Part shown: positions 12,397 to 22,500 of the stretch, one piece after another | Position numbering within the stretch: the stretch's first letter is position 1 | Layout: every line of letters begins with the position of its first letter | Source of the DNA: Nemertoderma westbladi | Taxonomy: Eukaryota > Xenacoelomorpha > Nemertodermatida > Nemertodermatidae | Length of the DNA: 55,616 bases | Direction of reading: 5' to 3' | NCBI GenBank assembly: GCA_032718475.1 | Contig: JAUCBJ010008119.1 | Span: 1 to 55,616, forward strand | Position numbers and translations under genes: made by a program | The notes under the pieces: model-generated | Databases searched by the model: none | What the model saw: only the letters and a program-made list of their open reading frames with translations | Told to the model about the DNA's origin: nothing

Positions 12397-12628
12397 AGCG
12401 TTAGTTTAGTAGATTTGAGTAGGGTAGGCGGTAGGGGTAGAGAGAGAGAGTGAGGGGTGGGGGTGGGGGTGGGGGGTAGTTTTTTTGTAGTCGCCGGATC
12501 AAATAAGTGAACGGGGACACTCCGTAGACAAGTAGTGTTGTTTACCGGAGAATCTACAGCACTAGACAGAAGTAATACAATAATTAAAATGCCCAATACC
12601 AATATCCCAACCATGCATTATCCTAACA
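12397..12628 (-). other. Spacer upstream of LINE-P ORF2
   Basis: Non-coding on the minus strand, with a C-rich tract (plus-strand GGGGTGGGGGTGGGGGTGGG at about 12454-12473). An overlapping minus-strand frame at 12258-12614 has two hydrophobic stretches, but it overlaps the PHD finger in another frame and has no family resemblance, so I do not call it. Confidence 0.6.
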
Positions 12629-14908
12629 AAATATTGTAGCTTAGTTCAACCAACGTATGAAAAGAAAACTAGTTCAACCAAAACATTGTAGCTTAGTTCA
12701 ACCAACATATAAAAAACTAGTTCAACCAAAACATTGTAGCTTAGTTCAACCAACGTATAAGAAACTAGTTCAACCAAAACATTGTAGCTTAGTTCAACCA
12801 ACGTATAAAAACTAGTTCAACCAAAAATTGTAGCTTAGTTCAACCAACGTATAAAAAACTAGTTCAACCAAAAATTGTAGCTTAGTTCAACCAACGTATA
12901 AGAAACTAGTTCAACCAAAACATTGTAGCTTAGTTCAACCAACGTATAAAAACTAGTTCAACCAAAAATTGTAGCTTAGTTCAACCAACATATAAAAAAC
13001 TAGTTCAACCAAAACATTGTAGCTTAGTTCAACCAACATATAAAAAACTAGTTCAACCAAAACATTGTAGCTTAGTTCAACCAACGTATAAAAACTAGTT
13101 CAACCAAAAATTGTAGCTTAGTTCAACCAACATATAAAAAACTAGTTCAACCAAAAATTGTAGCTTAGTTCAACCAACATATAAAAAACTAGTTCAACCA
13201 AAACATTGTAGCTTAGTTCAACCAACGTATAAAAACTAGTTCAACCAAAAATTGTAGCTTAGTTCAACCAACATATAAAAAACTAGTTCAACCAAAACAT
13301 TGTAGCTTAGTTCAACCAACATATAAAAAACTAGTTCAACCAAAACATTGTAGCTTAGTTCAACCAACATATAAAAAACTAGTTCAACCAAAACATTCTA
13401 GCTTAGTTCAACCAACGTATAAAAACTAGTTCAACCAAAAATTGTAGCTTAGTTCAACCAACATATAAAAAACTAGTTCAACCAAAACATTGTAGCTTAG
13501 TTCAACCAACGTATAAAAACTAGTTCAACCAAAAATTGTAGCTTAGTTCAACCAACGTATAAAAAACTAGTTCAACCAAAAATTGTAGCTTAGTTCAACC
13601 AACATATAAAAAACTAGTTCAACCAAAACATTGTAGCTTAGTTCAACCAACGTATAAAAAACTAGTTCAACCAAAACATTGTAGCTTAGTTCAACCAACG
13701 TATAAGAAACTAGTTCAAACAAAACATTGTAGCTTAGTTCAACCAACGTATAAAAACTAGTTCAACCAAAAATTGTAGCTTAGTTCAACCAACGTATAAA
13801 AAACTAGTTCAACCAAAAATTGTAGCTTAGTTCAACCAACATATAAAAAACTAGTTCAACCAAAACATTGTAGCTTAGTTCAACCAACATATAAAAAACT
13901 AGTTCAACCAAAACATTCTAGCTTAGTTCAACCAACGTATAAAAACTAGTTCAACCAAAAATTGTAGCTTAGTTCAACCAACATATAAAAAACTAGTTCA
14001 ACCAAAACATTGTAGCTTAGTTCAACCAACGTATAAAAACTAGTTCAACCAAAAATTGTAGCTTAGTTCAACCAACGTATAAAAAACTAGTTCAACCAAA
14101 AATTGTAGCTTAGTTCAACCAACATATAAAAAACTAGTTCAACCAAAACATTGTAGCTTAGTTCAACCAACGTATAAAAAACTAGTTCAACCAAAACATT
14201 GTAGCTTAGTTCAACCAACGTATAAGAAACTAGTTCAAACAAAACATTGTAGCTTAGTTCAACCAACGTATAAAAACTAGTTCAACCAAAAATTGTAGCT
14301 TAGTTCAACCAACGTATAAAAAACTAGTTCAACCAAAAATTGTAGCTTAGTTCAACCAACGTATAAGAAACTAGTTCAACCAAAACATTGCAGCTTAGTT
14401 CAACCAACGTATGAAAACTAGTTCAACCAAAAATTGTAGCTTAGTTCAACCAACGTATAAAAAACTAGTTCAACCAAAACATTGTAGCTTAGTTCAACCA
14501 ACGTATGAAAACTAGTTCAACCAAAAATTGTAGCTTAGTTCAACCAACGTATAAAAAACTAGTTCAACCAAAACATTGTAGCTTAGTTCAACCAACGTAT
14601 GAAAACTAGTTCAACCAAAAATTGTAGCTTAGTTCAACCAACGTATAAAAAACTAGTTCAACCAAAAATTGTAGCTTAGTTCAACCAACGTATAAAAAAC
14701 TAGTTCAACCAAAAATTGTAGCTTAGTTCAACCAACGTATGAAAACTAGTTCAACCAAAAATTGTAGCTTAGTTCAACCAACGTACAAAAAACTAGTTCA
14801 ACCAAAACATTGCAGCTTAGTTCAACCAACGTATGAAAACTAGTTCAACCAAAAATTGTAGCTTAGTTCAACCAACGTATAAAAAACTAGTTCAACCAAA
14901 AATTGTAG
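12629..14908 (-). repeat. 46/47-bp minisatellite between LINE-P ORF1 and ORF2
   Basis: About 49 tandem units of 45-48 bp. Each contains TAGTTCAACCAA twice, once followed by AAACATTGTAGC or AAATTGTAGC and once by CGTATAAAA or CATATAAAA, so the unit is itself a diverged dimer. Copies are nearly identical. Two rare variants, CATTCTAGC (13394 and 13914) and TAGTTCAAAC (13711 and 14231), both recur exactly 520 bp apart, which marks a duplicated block of about 11 units. It sits where the element's inter-ORF spacer should be. Confidence 0.95.
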
Positions 14909-15282
14909 GTATTAGCCCTATATACAAAGGGTTGAAATAGCGCATAGGCCTTTTCCATTATTTTTAACATATAAATTTTATTTTTTATATGTTTACTATT
15001 TTTTGGATTTAGTCTTCCAAGAAGAGATAATATCAAGTTAGTTAAGCGACGATCTATAAGTTCAGTTTACAGACGAAGTTCCATTTAGTAAGTTTACAGT
15101 TCAAGTACTCTACAAACAGAAAAATAAATTTTCACATAGTTTAATGATGCAAGTTAAAAAGCAAAAAAGCAGGATTTAATGATAGGATTTACTTATCTAT
15201 TTGAATTCCTTTTCTATTTGAGCTCATGTTTAAATCCTCAAGATCTAACACACAAGGTAGCTTAACTGCGATAAGCATTCCA
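14909..15282 (-). other. LINE-P inter-ORF spacer, 5' portion
   Basis: AT-rich unique sequence between the end of ORF1 and the minisatellite. I see no reading frame, tail, or target duplication that would mark an element boundary here, which supports ORF1 and ORF2 belonging to one LINE. Confidence 0.5.
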
Positions 15283-16540
15283 TCAATCCAAGTTTTCCCC
15301 TAGGTCGCTCAAACAGTCGTATTTCGAATGTATGTCCAATCCATCAACCATCGAAATGACCTGGGAATTATCAACTCGGCCCCTGACAAAGTCAGGGGAG
15401 GAACTCTGGTGGTAAACAGCCTCTGGGTGGACCTCAGTGCGGTCATTCTGGCTCCTACCGGGAGAGAGAATCTCGTCCGAACGTTTAGCGGAATCGGTAT
15501 AGTCGCGTTTGCACGTGCCGGACGACCGAATCTCGTCCGAACGTTTAGCGGAATCTGTATAGTCGCGTTTGTACGTGCCGGACGACCGAATCTCGTCCAG
15601 ACGTTTAGCGGAATCGGTATAGTCGCGTTTGTACGTGCCGGACGACCGAATCTCGTCCGAACGTTTAGCGGAATCGGTATAGTCGCGTTTGTACGTGCCG
15701 GACGACCGAATCTCGCCCGGACGTTTAGCGGAATCGGTATAGTCGCGTTTGTACGTGCCGGATGACCGAATCTCGCCCGGACGTTTAGCGGAATCGGTAT
15801 AGTCGCGTTTGTTCCTACCAGAAGAAGGCTGATCAGTGTCATACCTTCGGATGACATCGTTTAGCGCATCATGAGAAGATATTCTATAGGCGGTACTCCC
15901 GTCGTCCTTTCTCAAAAATATTGCGCCATTTCGGGACCAAATATACTTAAGATTAAGGTTTTTCTTAGCGGATAGAGCCTTGTTAAAAAGGTCTCTATTT
16001 GCATTGGACAGGTGCTCATTGAAGTAAATTTTCCCCAGGTTTAATTTCGACAGGCAGCCGCTATTTAATTTTCCTCTTTTATTCATTAGCTCTTCTTTAT
16101 GTTTTCTATTCGGGAATCGACAAATGACGCTTCGCGGTGTATTTCGAACAGCGGTTGATGACTTGCGCCCTAAACGATGACAGGCCTCTATTGAGGCTGA
16201 TGTTAAGTGTGTAACTCCGAGGCATTCTCCGATTTTAATTACCGTTTCTTCGAGGACTGCATCGTCGACTAACTCGGGGATTCCATTTATAATGATGTTA
16301 TTCCTCTTTTGATACTGGTCCATGTCATTGATCTGAGACTCCTGTTTTCTTATCGTAATTTCTTGTGACACCAGTTTATCACCCATAGATTTGACAGACG
16401 ATTTGAGATATTCGTTTTCTTCTTTTAGGGATGAAACAAGATTAAATAGTCTATCATATCCATCTGATATAAATGTTGACTTTTTTCAATTTCAAACAAC
16501 CTTTCAGCTACGCCATCTAGTTTGCTGGCCACCACAGACA
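15283..16540 (-). pseudogene. LINE-P ORF1: coiled coil plus RRM-like nucleic-acid-binding protein, 5'-truncated and frameshifted
   Basis: The open frame with ATG at 16386 gives 367 residues, but the coding pattern continues upstream without stops to a T6 run at 16481-16486 (A6 in the gene). There a one-base frame change is needed to keep a heptad-rich sequence (ERLFEIEK) joined to what follows. Upstream the coding runs into the LINE-U boundary near 16541, so the N-terminus is lost. It resembles L1/CR1-type ORF1 proteins: a leucine/glutamate-rich coiled coil, then a conserved block with RNNIIINGIPE followed by an RRM-like region to about residue 175 of the open frame, then six 20-residue repeats and a unique tail. 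Such proteins coat the element RNA. The 16386 ATG is internal, not a true start. Confidence 0.8.
15470..15815 (-). repeat. 60-bp coding minisatellite in LINE-P ORF1 (six 20-residue repeats)
   Basis: Six tandem 60-bp units encode KRDYTDSAKRxxEIRSSG with small changes (P/S/L and G/D at the variable positions). Arg/Lys-rich and Asp/Ser-rich stretches alternate. As the unit is a multiple of three, all three frames on both strands remain open, which creates spurious 145- and 182-codon frames. Confidence 0.93.
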
Positions 16541-19500
16541 CAGCGATTTATGGCAGTACTGATAGTTGCACAGCGATTTAATCGAGGGAAGACTATGCTC
16601 TTGTATGGCATATCTTAACGTGCCCCCTAAGCCTTGATACGTCCCTGGATTTCCCAACGCGTTATTTTGAACACCCAACCTAAAAATCACTTGTAGATTG
16701 TAATTGGGAGTAGATAGACCTCGCAGTAGGGTCCCAAGACACGATCTATAGGCTCCCACAGATAAACTATCTGTTCCAAACAGATGGTTTAGTGTTTCAT
16801 TCGACACATACGACCCCAAGTGAAGCAAACCTCTCAGCTTCTGGCGATAATATGCATCTAACTTGGCTTTCTCAAATTTCTTCAGAGCACCAATCGAGTA
16901 TTTGTGTCGGTATAAGAACGAGGATAAAGCAATTGATCTCCATAAAAGTGCCACTTTTTCCACTGGATAGTGTTTGGTAGTCCAACCTTGCTTATGGAAT
17001 CGATCAGCCAATATTGCCAGAGCCTGGATTGTATTAGCCAACACATTTACATTATTTTGCCAAGACCTTTGGATATTAACACCAAGGAAAGTTATCGACT
17101 GTGACATATCATGCTGTCGACCATTTAAAAACAGAGTTGGAGGCGGTTTATTCTCCGCTGTATTCCAAGGAGATAGATATATCCAATTTATCTTCGAGTC
17201 TTCCAACCGCAGCCCTAGTTTGGTTATGTGTGTTTCTATACGAGTTGCCAACTTCTCCATATCCCGTGGACAACTTGCCATCAGAAGGATGTCATCAGCA
17301 TATCCAAGAGCACTAAACAACTCATTATATATTCGGCAACCAATCTTACTTTGACCATTGCATGAATAAATATTTGTAAACATCCCATTTGTGTAATAGT
17401 TAAACAGGGCTGGAGATAGAATGGACCCTTGTTTTATTCCATTAAGCATAGTGAAACCATTTTCCGATACAAGGCCATTTATGTTAATGAAAAGACGACT
17501 AAGCTGATAATAAACAACCAGAATTCTACAGATGTACGGATTGATGACATCGGACATCCTCTGAAACAATTTAATCTGGTCGACTCCGTCATATGCCGCC
17601 GAGATATCCAGCTGACAAACGTATACTCCAGATCCATGCCTGCGATAATGTTCTATACACTCAAGTACAGCACTGAGAATTACATCACTGCCAATTCCCG
17701 ATTGATAAGCCAACTGCTGAGGACTGGGTTCCAGAAAAAGATACTCCCTAAGTAATACTCCTTCGAGTACCTTGCCAAATATGCTGATAGATGATATTGG
17801 ACGATATGACGATGGTGCACAAACATCCTTTTTCTTCCCTTTGTAGATACAGGTGACTACAGTCTCCCCAAAGAAATCAGGCAGGCATCCTAGAGATATG
17901 GACTCATTTAATAACTTTGTTACATGGTAGCACACAACTTCTTTCTCCGAATATAAAAGGTGCTCTACAGTCATCATCTGCTTGTCTGGGGACTTATTTC
18001 TGTTGAGAAGTAAGATTGTCCGTTCAACCAACTTTTCAGAAATGACTGGTGCCTCAGTTTGACTACAAGCTGAACTTAGCTTCTCAAGTAAACTATTTAT
18101 ATTTTTCGGTTGAGAACTGTCCTTTTGTAGCTGATTACATAAATAGTCGGTGAGAGGATCTCTCATGGATTCAGCCGTGGTATCTTTCCGTTTATTATTT
18201 ACAAAATTCCAAAATCCACTTGGGTTGTGTCTGTAACTGCCAATTAAATGATCAATGCGCTTGGATAAGTGTTGCTTGGTGAGCCAGTTTTTAAGGTGCC
18301 TCGTTGCACGCTTGGAATCTTGAAACATCTGTCCAAAAGTGTCACCCGAATCCTTACCCCTTTCACACCAAATATTATATAACTTTTTAGATGTTTGGCA
18401 TCTTTCCAGTAATTTTTTATTTCGCACCCTGATATTGTTCGACTTCTTTTTGTGCTGTTTCTTGGGTATATATTCATAGGCAGTATCATAAAATATTGCT
18501 TTCAGCGAATGACCGTACCAATCTATGTCCCTCTTTGTCCACTTTCGATCAAAACAGGAAACAATGTCCTTTAGCCTATTCAACTTGTGCTCGGTTTCTT
18601 GCATATACTTAGATAGCTTTTCCTTACTGCACTTTTCCCACGCAAAACGATGTATCCTTTGTACATTTTTTGTTGAAATTTTTTCTTTTTCTTCACGTTT
18701 TACTTCTAGTTTAAAACAAACGAGGACTGGGACATGATCAGAATTATTGTGAAACTCATCCATACCAAGAACGAAGCCTTGATGAATACTGTTTGCTCCA
18801 GACCTAGATGTCACTATGTGATCGATGTATGATTTGTTGCGTCCATGAAAAGTTACAGTTGGACCTTGAAAAGCTGAGAATGTGTCCGCTGCATGAATAC
18901 CTTGTTGCATTAAAAACTCATGAAATATTTTTCCCCTAGCTGATGCATGTTCTCGACTAAAACGCAGTCCCTGCAGAGGCCCAACATCAGCGTTGAAGTC
19001 GCCAATTAGTATCGGGAGACTATTTGGGTACGACTTTAGGATGTTTGTCAGGCGACCTAAGAAGTCATAAAATTCACTAACTGGTTTACCAGCATCCGGA
19101 GCATATACATTCAGCACTAACAAATCCAAGTTACCCAAAGTAGCCTTGATACCTATGATGTCATTGCTAGATTCAAGCGGCATAGTGTAGTCAAATAGGT
19201 TTTTCCTAATGAGCAAGCCGACTCCCCCACGAACTACTGCACAATGTTTAGTTTGATGGCCAGGAATATATAGGCATTCATAATTATTTTTAAAGCTTTC
19301 ACACCAAATTTTTTCACATTCCGTCCCATCCAACCATAGTTCTTGTATTCCACAAATATCTACATTATGTTCATCCAACAATTTATCGACGTACATCATA
19401 TTGCTAAGTGCTCCCCTTACATTAAAAGTCAGGCAGTTCAAATTAGTTTTGGTAACTACAGCAGAATTATTTTCTTTAAAATTGGTGCATTTTGCATCCA

Positions 19501-19570
19501 AGCCGGAGCCATTAGAATTGAGCGCTGTAGCACCATCCTGAGCACCAGATCCATCTTTATTGTTAAACAC
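16517..19570 (-). CDS. LINE-U ORF2: APE endonuclease and reverse transcriptase
   Basis: Open for 1017 codons. Residues about 43-285 are the endonuclease: NVRG, Glu78 (IQELWL), Asp191/Asn193 (GDFNAD) and Ser277-Asp278-His279 (SDHVPV). Residues about 560-800 are the reverse transcriptase: SSYRPIS, DISAAYDGVD, NGIKQGSILSP and YADD at 757-760. All key residues are present. The first codon at 19570 is GTG. There is no in-frame ATG between the upstream stop (TAA, nine codons before it) and Met58-Met59, which lie inside the endonuclease, so translation must depend on ORF1. The frame overlaps the ORF1 stop by 8 bp and is +1 to ORF1. The last few residues read into LINE-P, so the original C-terminus lies elsewhere (see 6235-7002). 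Confidence 0.92.
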   Translation of the reverse strand: MFNNKDGSGAQDGATALNSNGSGLDAKCTNFKENNSAVVTKTNLNCLTFNVRGALSNMMYVDKLLDEHNVDICGIQELWLDGTECEKIWCESFKNNYECLYIPGHQTKHCAVVRGGVGLLIRKNLFDYTMPLESSNDIIGIKATLGNLDLLVLNVYAPDAGKPVSEFYDFLGRLTNILKSYPNSLPILIGDFNADVGPLQGLRFSREHASARGKIFHEFLMQQGIHAADTFSAFQGPTVTFHGRNKSYIDHIVTSRSGANSIHQGFVLGMDEFHNNSDHVPVLVCFKLEVKREEKEKISTKNVQRIHRFAWEKCSKEKLSKYMQETEHKLNRLKDIVSCFDRKWTKRDIDWYGHSLKAIFYDTAYEYIPKKQHKKKSNNIRVRNKKLLERCQTSKKLYNIWCERGKDSGDTFGQMFQDSKRATRHLKNWLTKQHLSKRIDHLIGSYRHNPSGFWNFVNNKRKDTTAESMRDPLTDYLCNQLQKDSSQPKNINSLLEKLSSACSQTEAPVISEKLVERTILLLNRNKSPDKQMMTVEHLLYSEKEVVCYHVTKLLNESISLGCLPDFFGETVVTCIYKGKKKDVCAPSSYRPISSISIFGKVLEGVLLREYLFLEPSPQQLAYQSGIGSDVILSAVLECIEHYRRHGSGVYVCQLDISAAYDGVDQIKLFQRMSDVINPYICRILVVYYQLSRLFININGLVSENGFTMLNGIKQGSILSPALFNYYTNGMFTNIYSCNGQSKIGCRIYNELFSALGYADDILLMASCPRDMEKLATRIETHITKLGLRLEDSKINWIYLSPWNTAENKPPPTLFLNGRQHDMSQSITFLGVNIQRSWQNNVNVLANTIQALAILADRFHKQGWTTKHYPVEKVALLWRSIALSSFLYRHKYSIGALKKFEKAKLDAYYRQKLRGLLHLGSYVSNETLNHLFGTDSLSVGAYRSCLGTLLRGLSTPNYNLQVIFRLGVQNNALGNPGTYQGLGGTLRYAIQEHSLPSIKSLCNYQYCHKSLCLWWPAN

Positions 19571-22500
19571 GAATCCTCTTTCTTCTCCCTTCAGTTACCC
19601 TATAATGATATTGCTTGGGGCTGAAATCTCTTTCTACTGGATAAAGGCAGTTATCCAATTCTACATACTCTGACAAGTCTCTCTCTTTAAAGTCCAATGG
19701 AGTATTATAAGCAGTTGCGCGTTCTTCCCATCTAACACAAATGATACCATCTGGCCAGAAAGATGGCTCCAAAAGATCTTGTTTACAGTTTCTCTCCATA
19801 ATGAGCTTCATGTTTTTAATTCCATCAAAGATTCTTGTGGTTATACGGTGAATACGTGCACCGCGATGTTCTACATAGGCGACAATGTCTTCCTCTGTAT
19901 GTTTGCAGTTGATACCATTTACAAAAAACACCTGTGATTCAAGTTGTTTTCTGCCATTATTTGAATTCCCCTTTTCTCTATGTGAGTCGTTTTCTTTTCT
20001 CTTAACATCATGTTTATCCATATCCCTACATGAAAAGTTGGTCTTTAAGTCTTTGTTCTTTGTTTCCATTTTATTATTCACTGTGACATTAATTGTGTTC
20101 AAATGTTGTTGTTTTGGAAGAGAGCTGGATTTTGTATTTGTAACACTTTCGGTACTTTCAGTCTGTTTTATCTCTGGAAAAGTGTACCTGTTAGAGACTG
20201 GTATCTGAAATGCGTGACTTCCGTTTTGATTAATGAAGTTAACGCGTTTCCTTGTGCAATTCTTTGACTTGACTATGGTATATTCCGGTTCTTTCTTCCC
20301 AAAGGTATCAAGAACCTCATTATCTGTATCACCTATGGAATCAATCACTATGAAACAGTCATCCTGGGATCCCTTGATTGATGCTTGACATACATTCTGA
20401 GCAATAGTTACACTTGTAATTGGTTTTTCTTTCATAGGCTGTGTCTGATTGTTATCTTTAGTACTCTCAACTTGTTGTTCAGCATTCCCTTTGATCAATT
20501 TTGTTAATGTTTCCATCTGATACTGAAGGACGTTTCTCAGCCGTCTTTCATGCTCTAATTCTTCACGTAGAAAACCCACTTCTTGCTTTAATGATGTTAT
20601 ATGAGTCTCTGTCTGGCTGAGTCTACCTTGGAGTACGGCAGAGGAATTTATACATTCCTGATGGACATCCTCCAGAGTTGTGGACCCATCACTGTTGAGC
20701 TCCTTCCTTTTAAGCCGGCGCTTGCAGCATTCTGTGAAATTGTTTGATTCTTTGCATTTGTAGATCTCATAAATGTCAGTGACCAGCTCCTTTAGTGCCG
20801 CCCTGGATCGTAGCTGCAATGTGACAGAGTTTGTTGGGGACATTAAAGATTTTATGTCAGTAAAAAATTGACTTCTCAAAACATTACATTCTTCAGTTGT
20901 GTACGTTTTCATCATCTGTTTAATCGCAAATTGTCGCGGTTGTTGCATGATCTGATGAAAAATTGATCCATCCGAAGTATTAATATGATTATTTTTCTGC
21001 TTATATCCAGGGTCTTCAGTGGAGTCAAAGGAACTTGTATCCTGGTTTCCCAATGAATTTTGTAGTCGCTTAGTAGAAACCGAATCCATACTTAGACAGA
21101 AATTCTCCTTAATTTTATCGAAAGTATTTTGATATCTTTTTTCTCCTCGTTGTATCTGAGAAAAACTAAAGATACCTGCAGATTCAATTAGTTTGCATTC
21201 TGTCAGGCATTCAAGAATCCACTTGCGTGCTTTCGCACTATCAAACACCACATCTGGGAGAACAACAGTATTTAAACCGCAGGCTAGAGCATAGTAGCAC
21301 ACAAAAACTCCACAATCAATACTGTTTCTTTGTTTCGCGAATTTCCTTGTCGAGACAGCTGAAAACCAAATTTTTTTGTGTCTTTCTTCCGTTTCAGGAG
21401 ACAGTTCATCAATTAATGCCAACAGTTTGCAGATTTCCTCAGTAGTGGCTGTAGGTACATTTATATTTAGTGAATCAATACATTCAACTTGCCTGGTCAG
21501 GGTATCAGCTATATGAAGTATAAAATGATTGCTCTGACATTCCGGGAAGAAAATATATCTTGGTTGAAGACCATCAGTATTAAATTTTCCATAATAAGCC
21601 TTTGCAATATACTTCACAGCACTTAAATTATCGTAGACTCGTGTCCCTTCAACCCAGTCCAAAGATTGTAATTTAGTTGTAAGACAGCAACTAACGTAGG
21701 AAGTGTGAGGAATGTTTCGTTCAACTAAACCTAGAAACCCCTCAAGTATGGAGTCAGTTAGCCAATCTCGGGTGTTAAGGAGATTTAAATCTGCAACTGA
21801 TTGAAGAACAAGTCCCCTAGTACCAGGCTTAGCATCAGAACAACATTGCAAATAATCCTTAATTGCCTTTGAGTTGTCATGTCGAAAATTTGATTGACTA
21901 CAGGGATAGACTTCTACGTGACAGGCTTGATTGAAATTCTTTGATCCCTCTACCAAGGCAGTTTCATGTTTCTCTTGATTTCCGGGACACTTACCAGCAT
22001 AATGCGATGGCTGAAATGGAGCCACACCTGGGTCTAGTTGGTGTTGGTTTGATTTGTTTGCGCTCAAATTGGAAATCTCATACGAAATCTGATCCAGTGA
22101 ACCAGAGACCAGCTCCCCATCCGGCTCCACCACAGCCCGATCCAATCCCAGATTTGTCGACCCAGAAGGTGAACCCTCGACCGGAGGAGAAGGAGGGTTG
22201 GATCCCGGAGATGGCGACCCGGAAGGTGAACTCTCAACTGGAGGAGATGGAGAAGGAGGGTTGGATCCCGGAGACGGCGACCCGGAAGGTGAACCCTCGA
22301 CTGGAGGAGAAGCAGGGTTGGATCGCGGAGATGGCGACCCGGAAACGGAACCCTCGACTGGAGGAGAATGAGGGTTGGATCCCGGAGACGGCGACCCGGA
22401 AGGTGAACCCTCAACTGGAGGAGAAGGAGGGTTGGATCCCGGAGATGGCGACCCGGAAGGTGAACCCTCGACTGGGGGGGAAGGAGGGTTGAATCCTGGA

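Larger units (their letters stand above)
7003..16541 (-). mobile_element. LINE-P: CR1/L2-like LINE nested in LINE-U, 5'-truncated
   Basis: Minus-strand non-LTR element. In its own 5'-3' order it has a truncated ORF1 (about 16540-15283), a 2.3-kb minisatellite (14908-12629), ORF2 (12396-9160), a long simple-repeat-rich 3' UTR, and a (TTGA)n tail ending at 7003. TTGA-type tails are usual for L2/CR1-group elements. Candidate target duplication: AGCGAT just left of the tail (about 6998-7003) and again at 16542-16547 (or at 16572-16577, inside a duplicated 12-mer CACAGCGATTTA). The right boundary is therefore uncertain by about 30 bp. That ORF1 and ORF2 belong to one element is inferred from order, strand and the absence of a tail between them. 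Confidence 0.7.

Noticed and set aside
12258-12614. 118-codon minus-strand frame with two hydrophobic stretches
   Set aside because: Overlaps the PHD finger of ORF2 out of frame; no conserved motif.
12629-14908. CRISPR-like look of regular repeats
   Set aside because: Units are contiguous with no unique spacers, and the context is a eukaryotic LINE.
15309-15857. 182- and 145-codon frames over the ORF1 60-bp repeat
   Set aside because: Shadows produced by the 60-bp period; the ORF1 frame alone continues into conserved coiled coil and RRM-like sequence.
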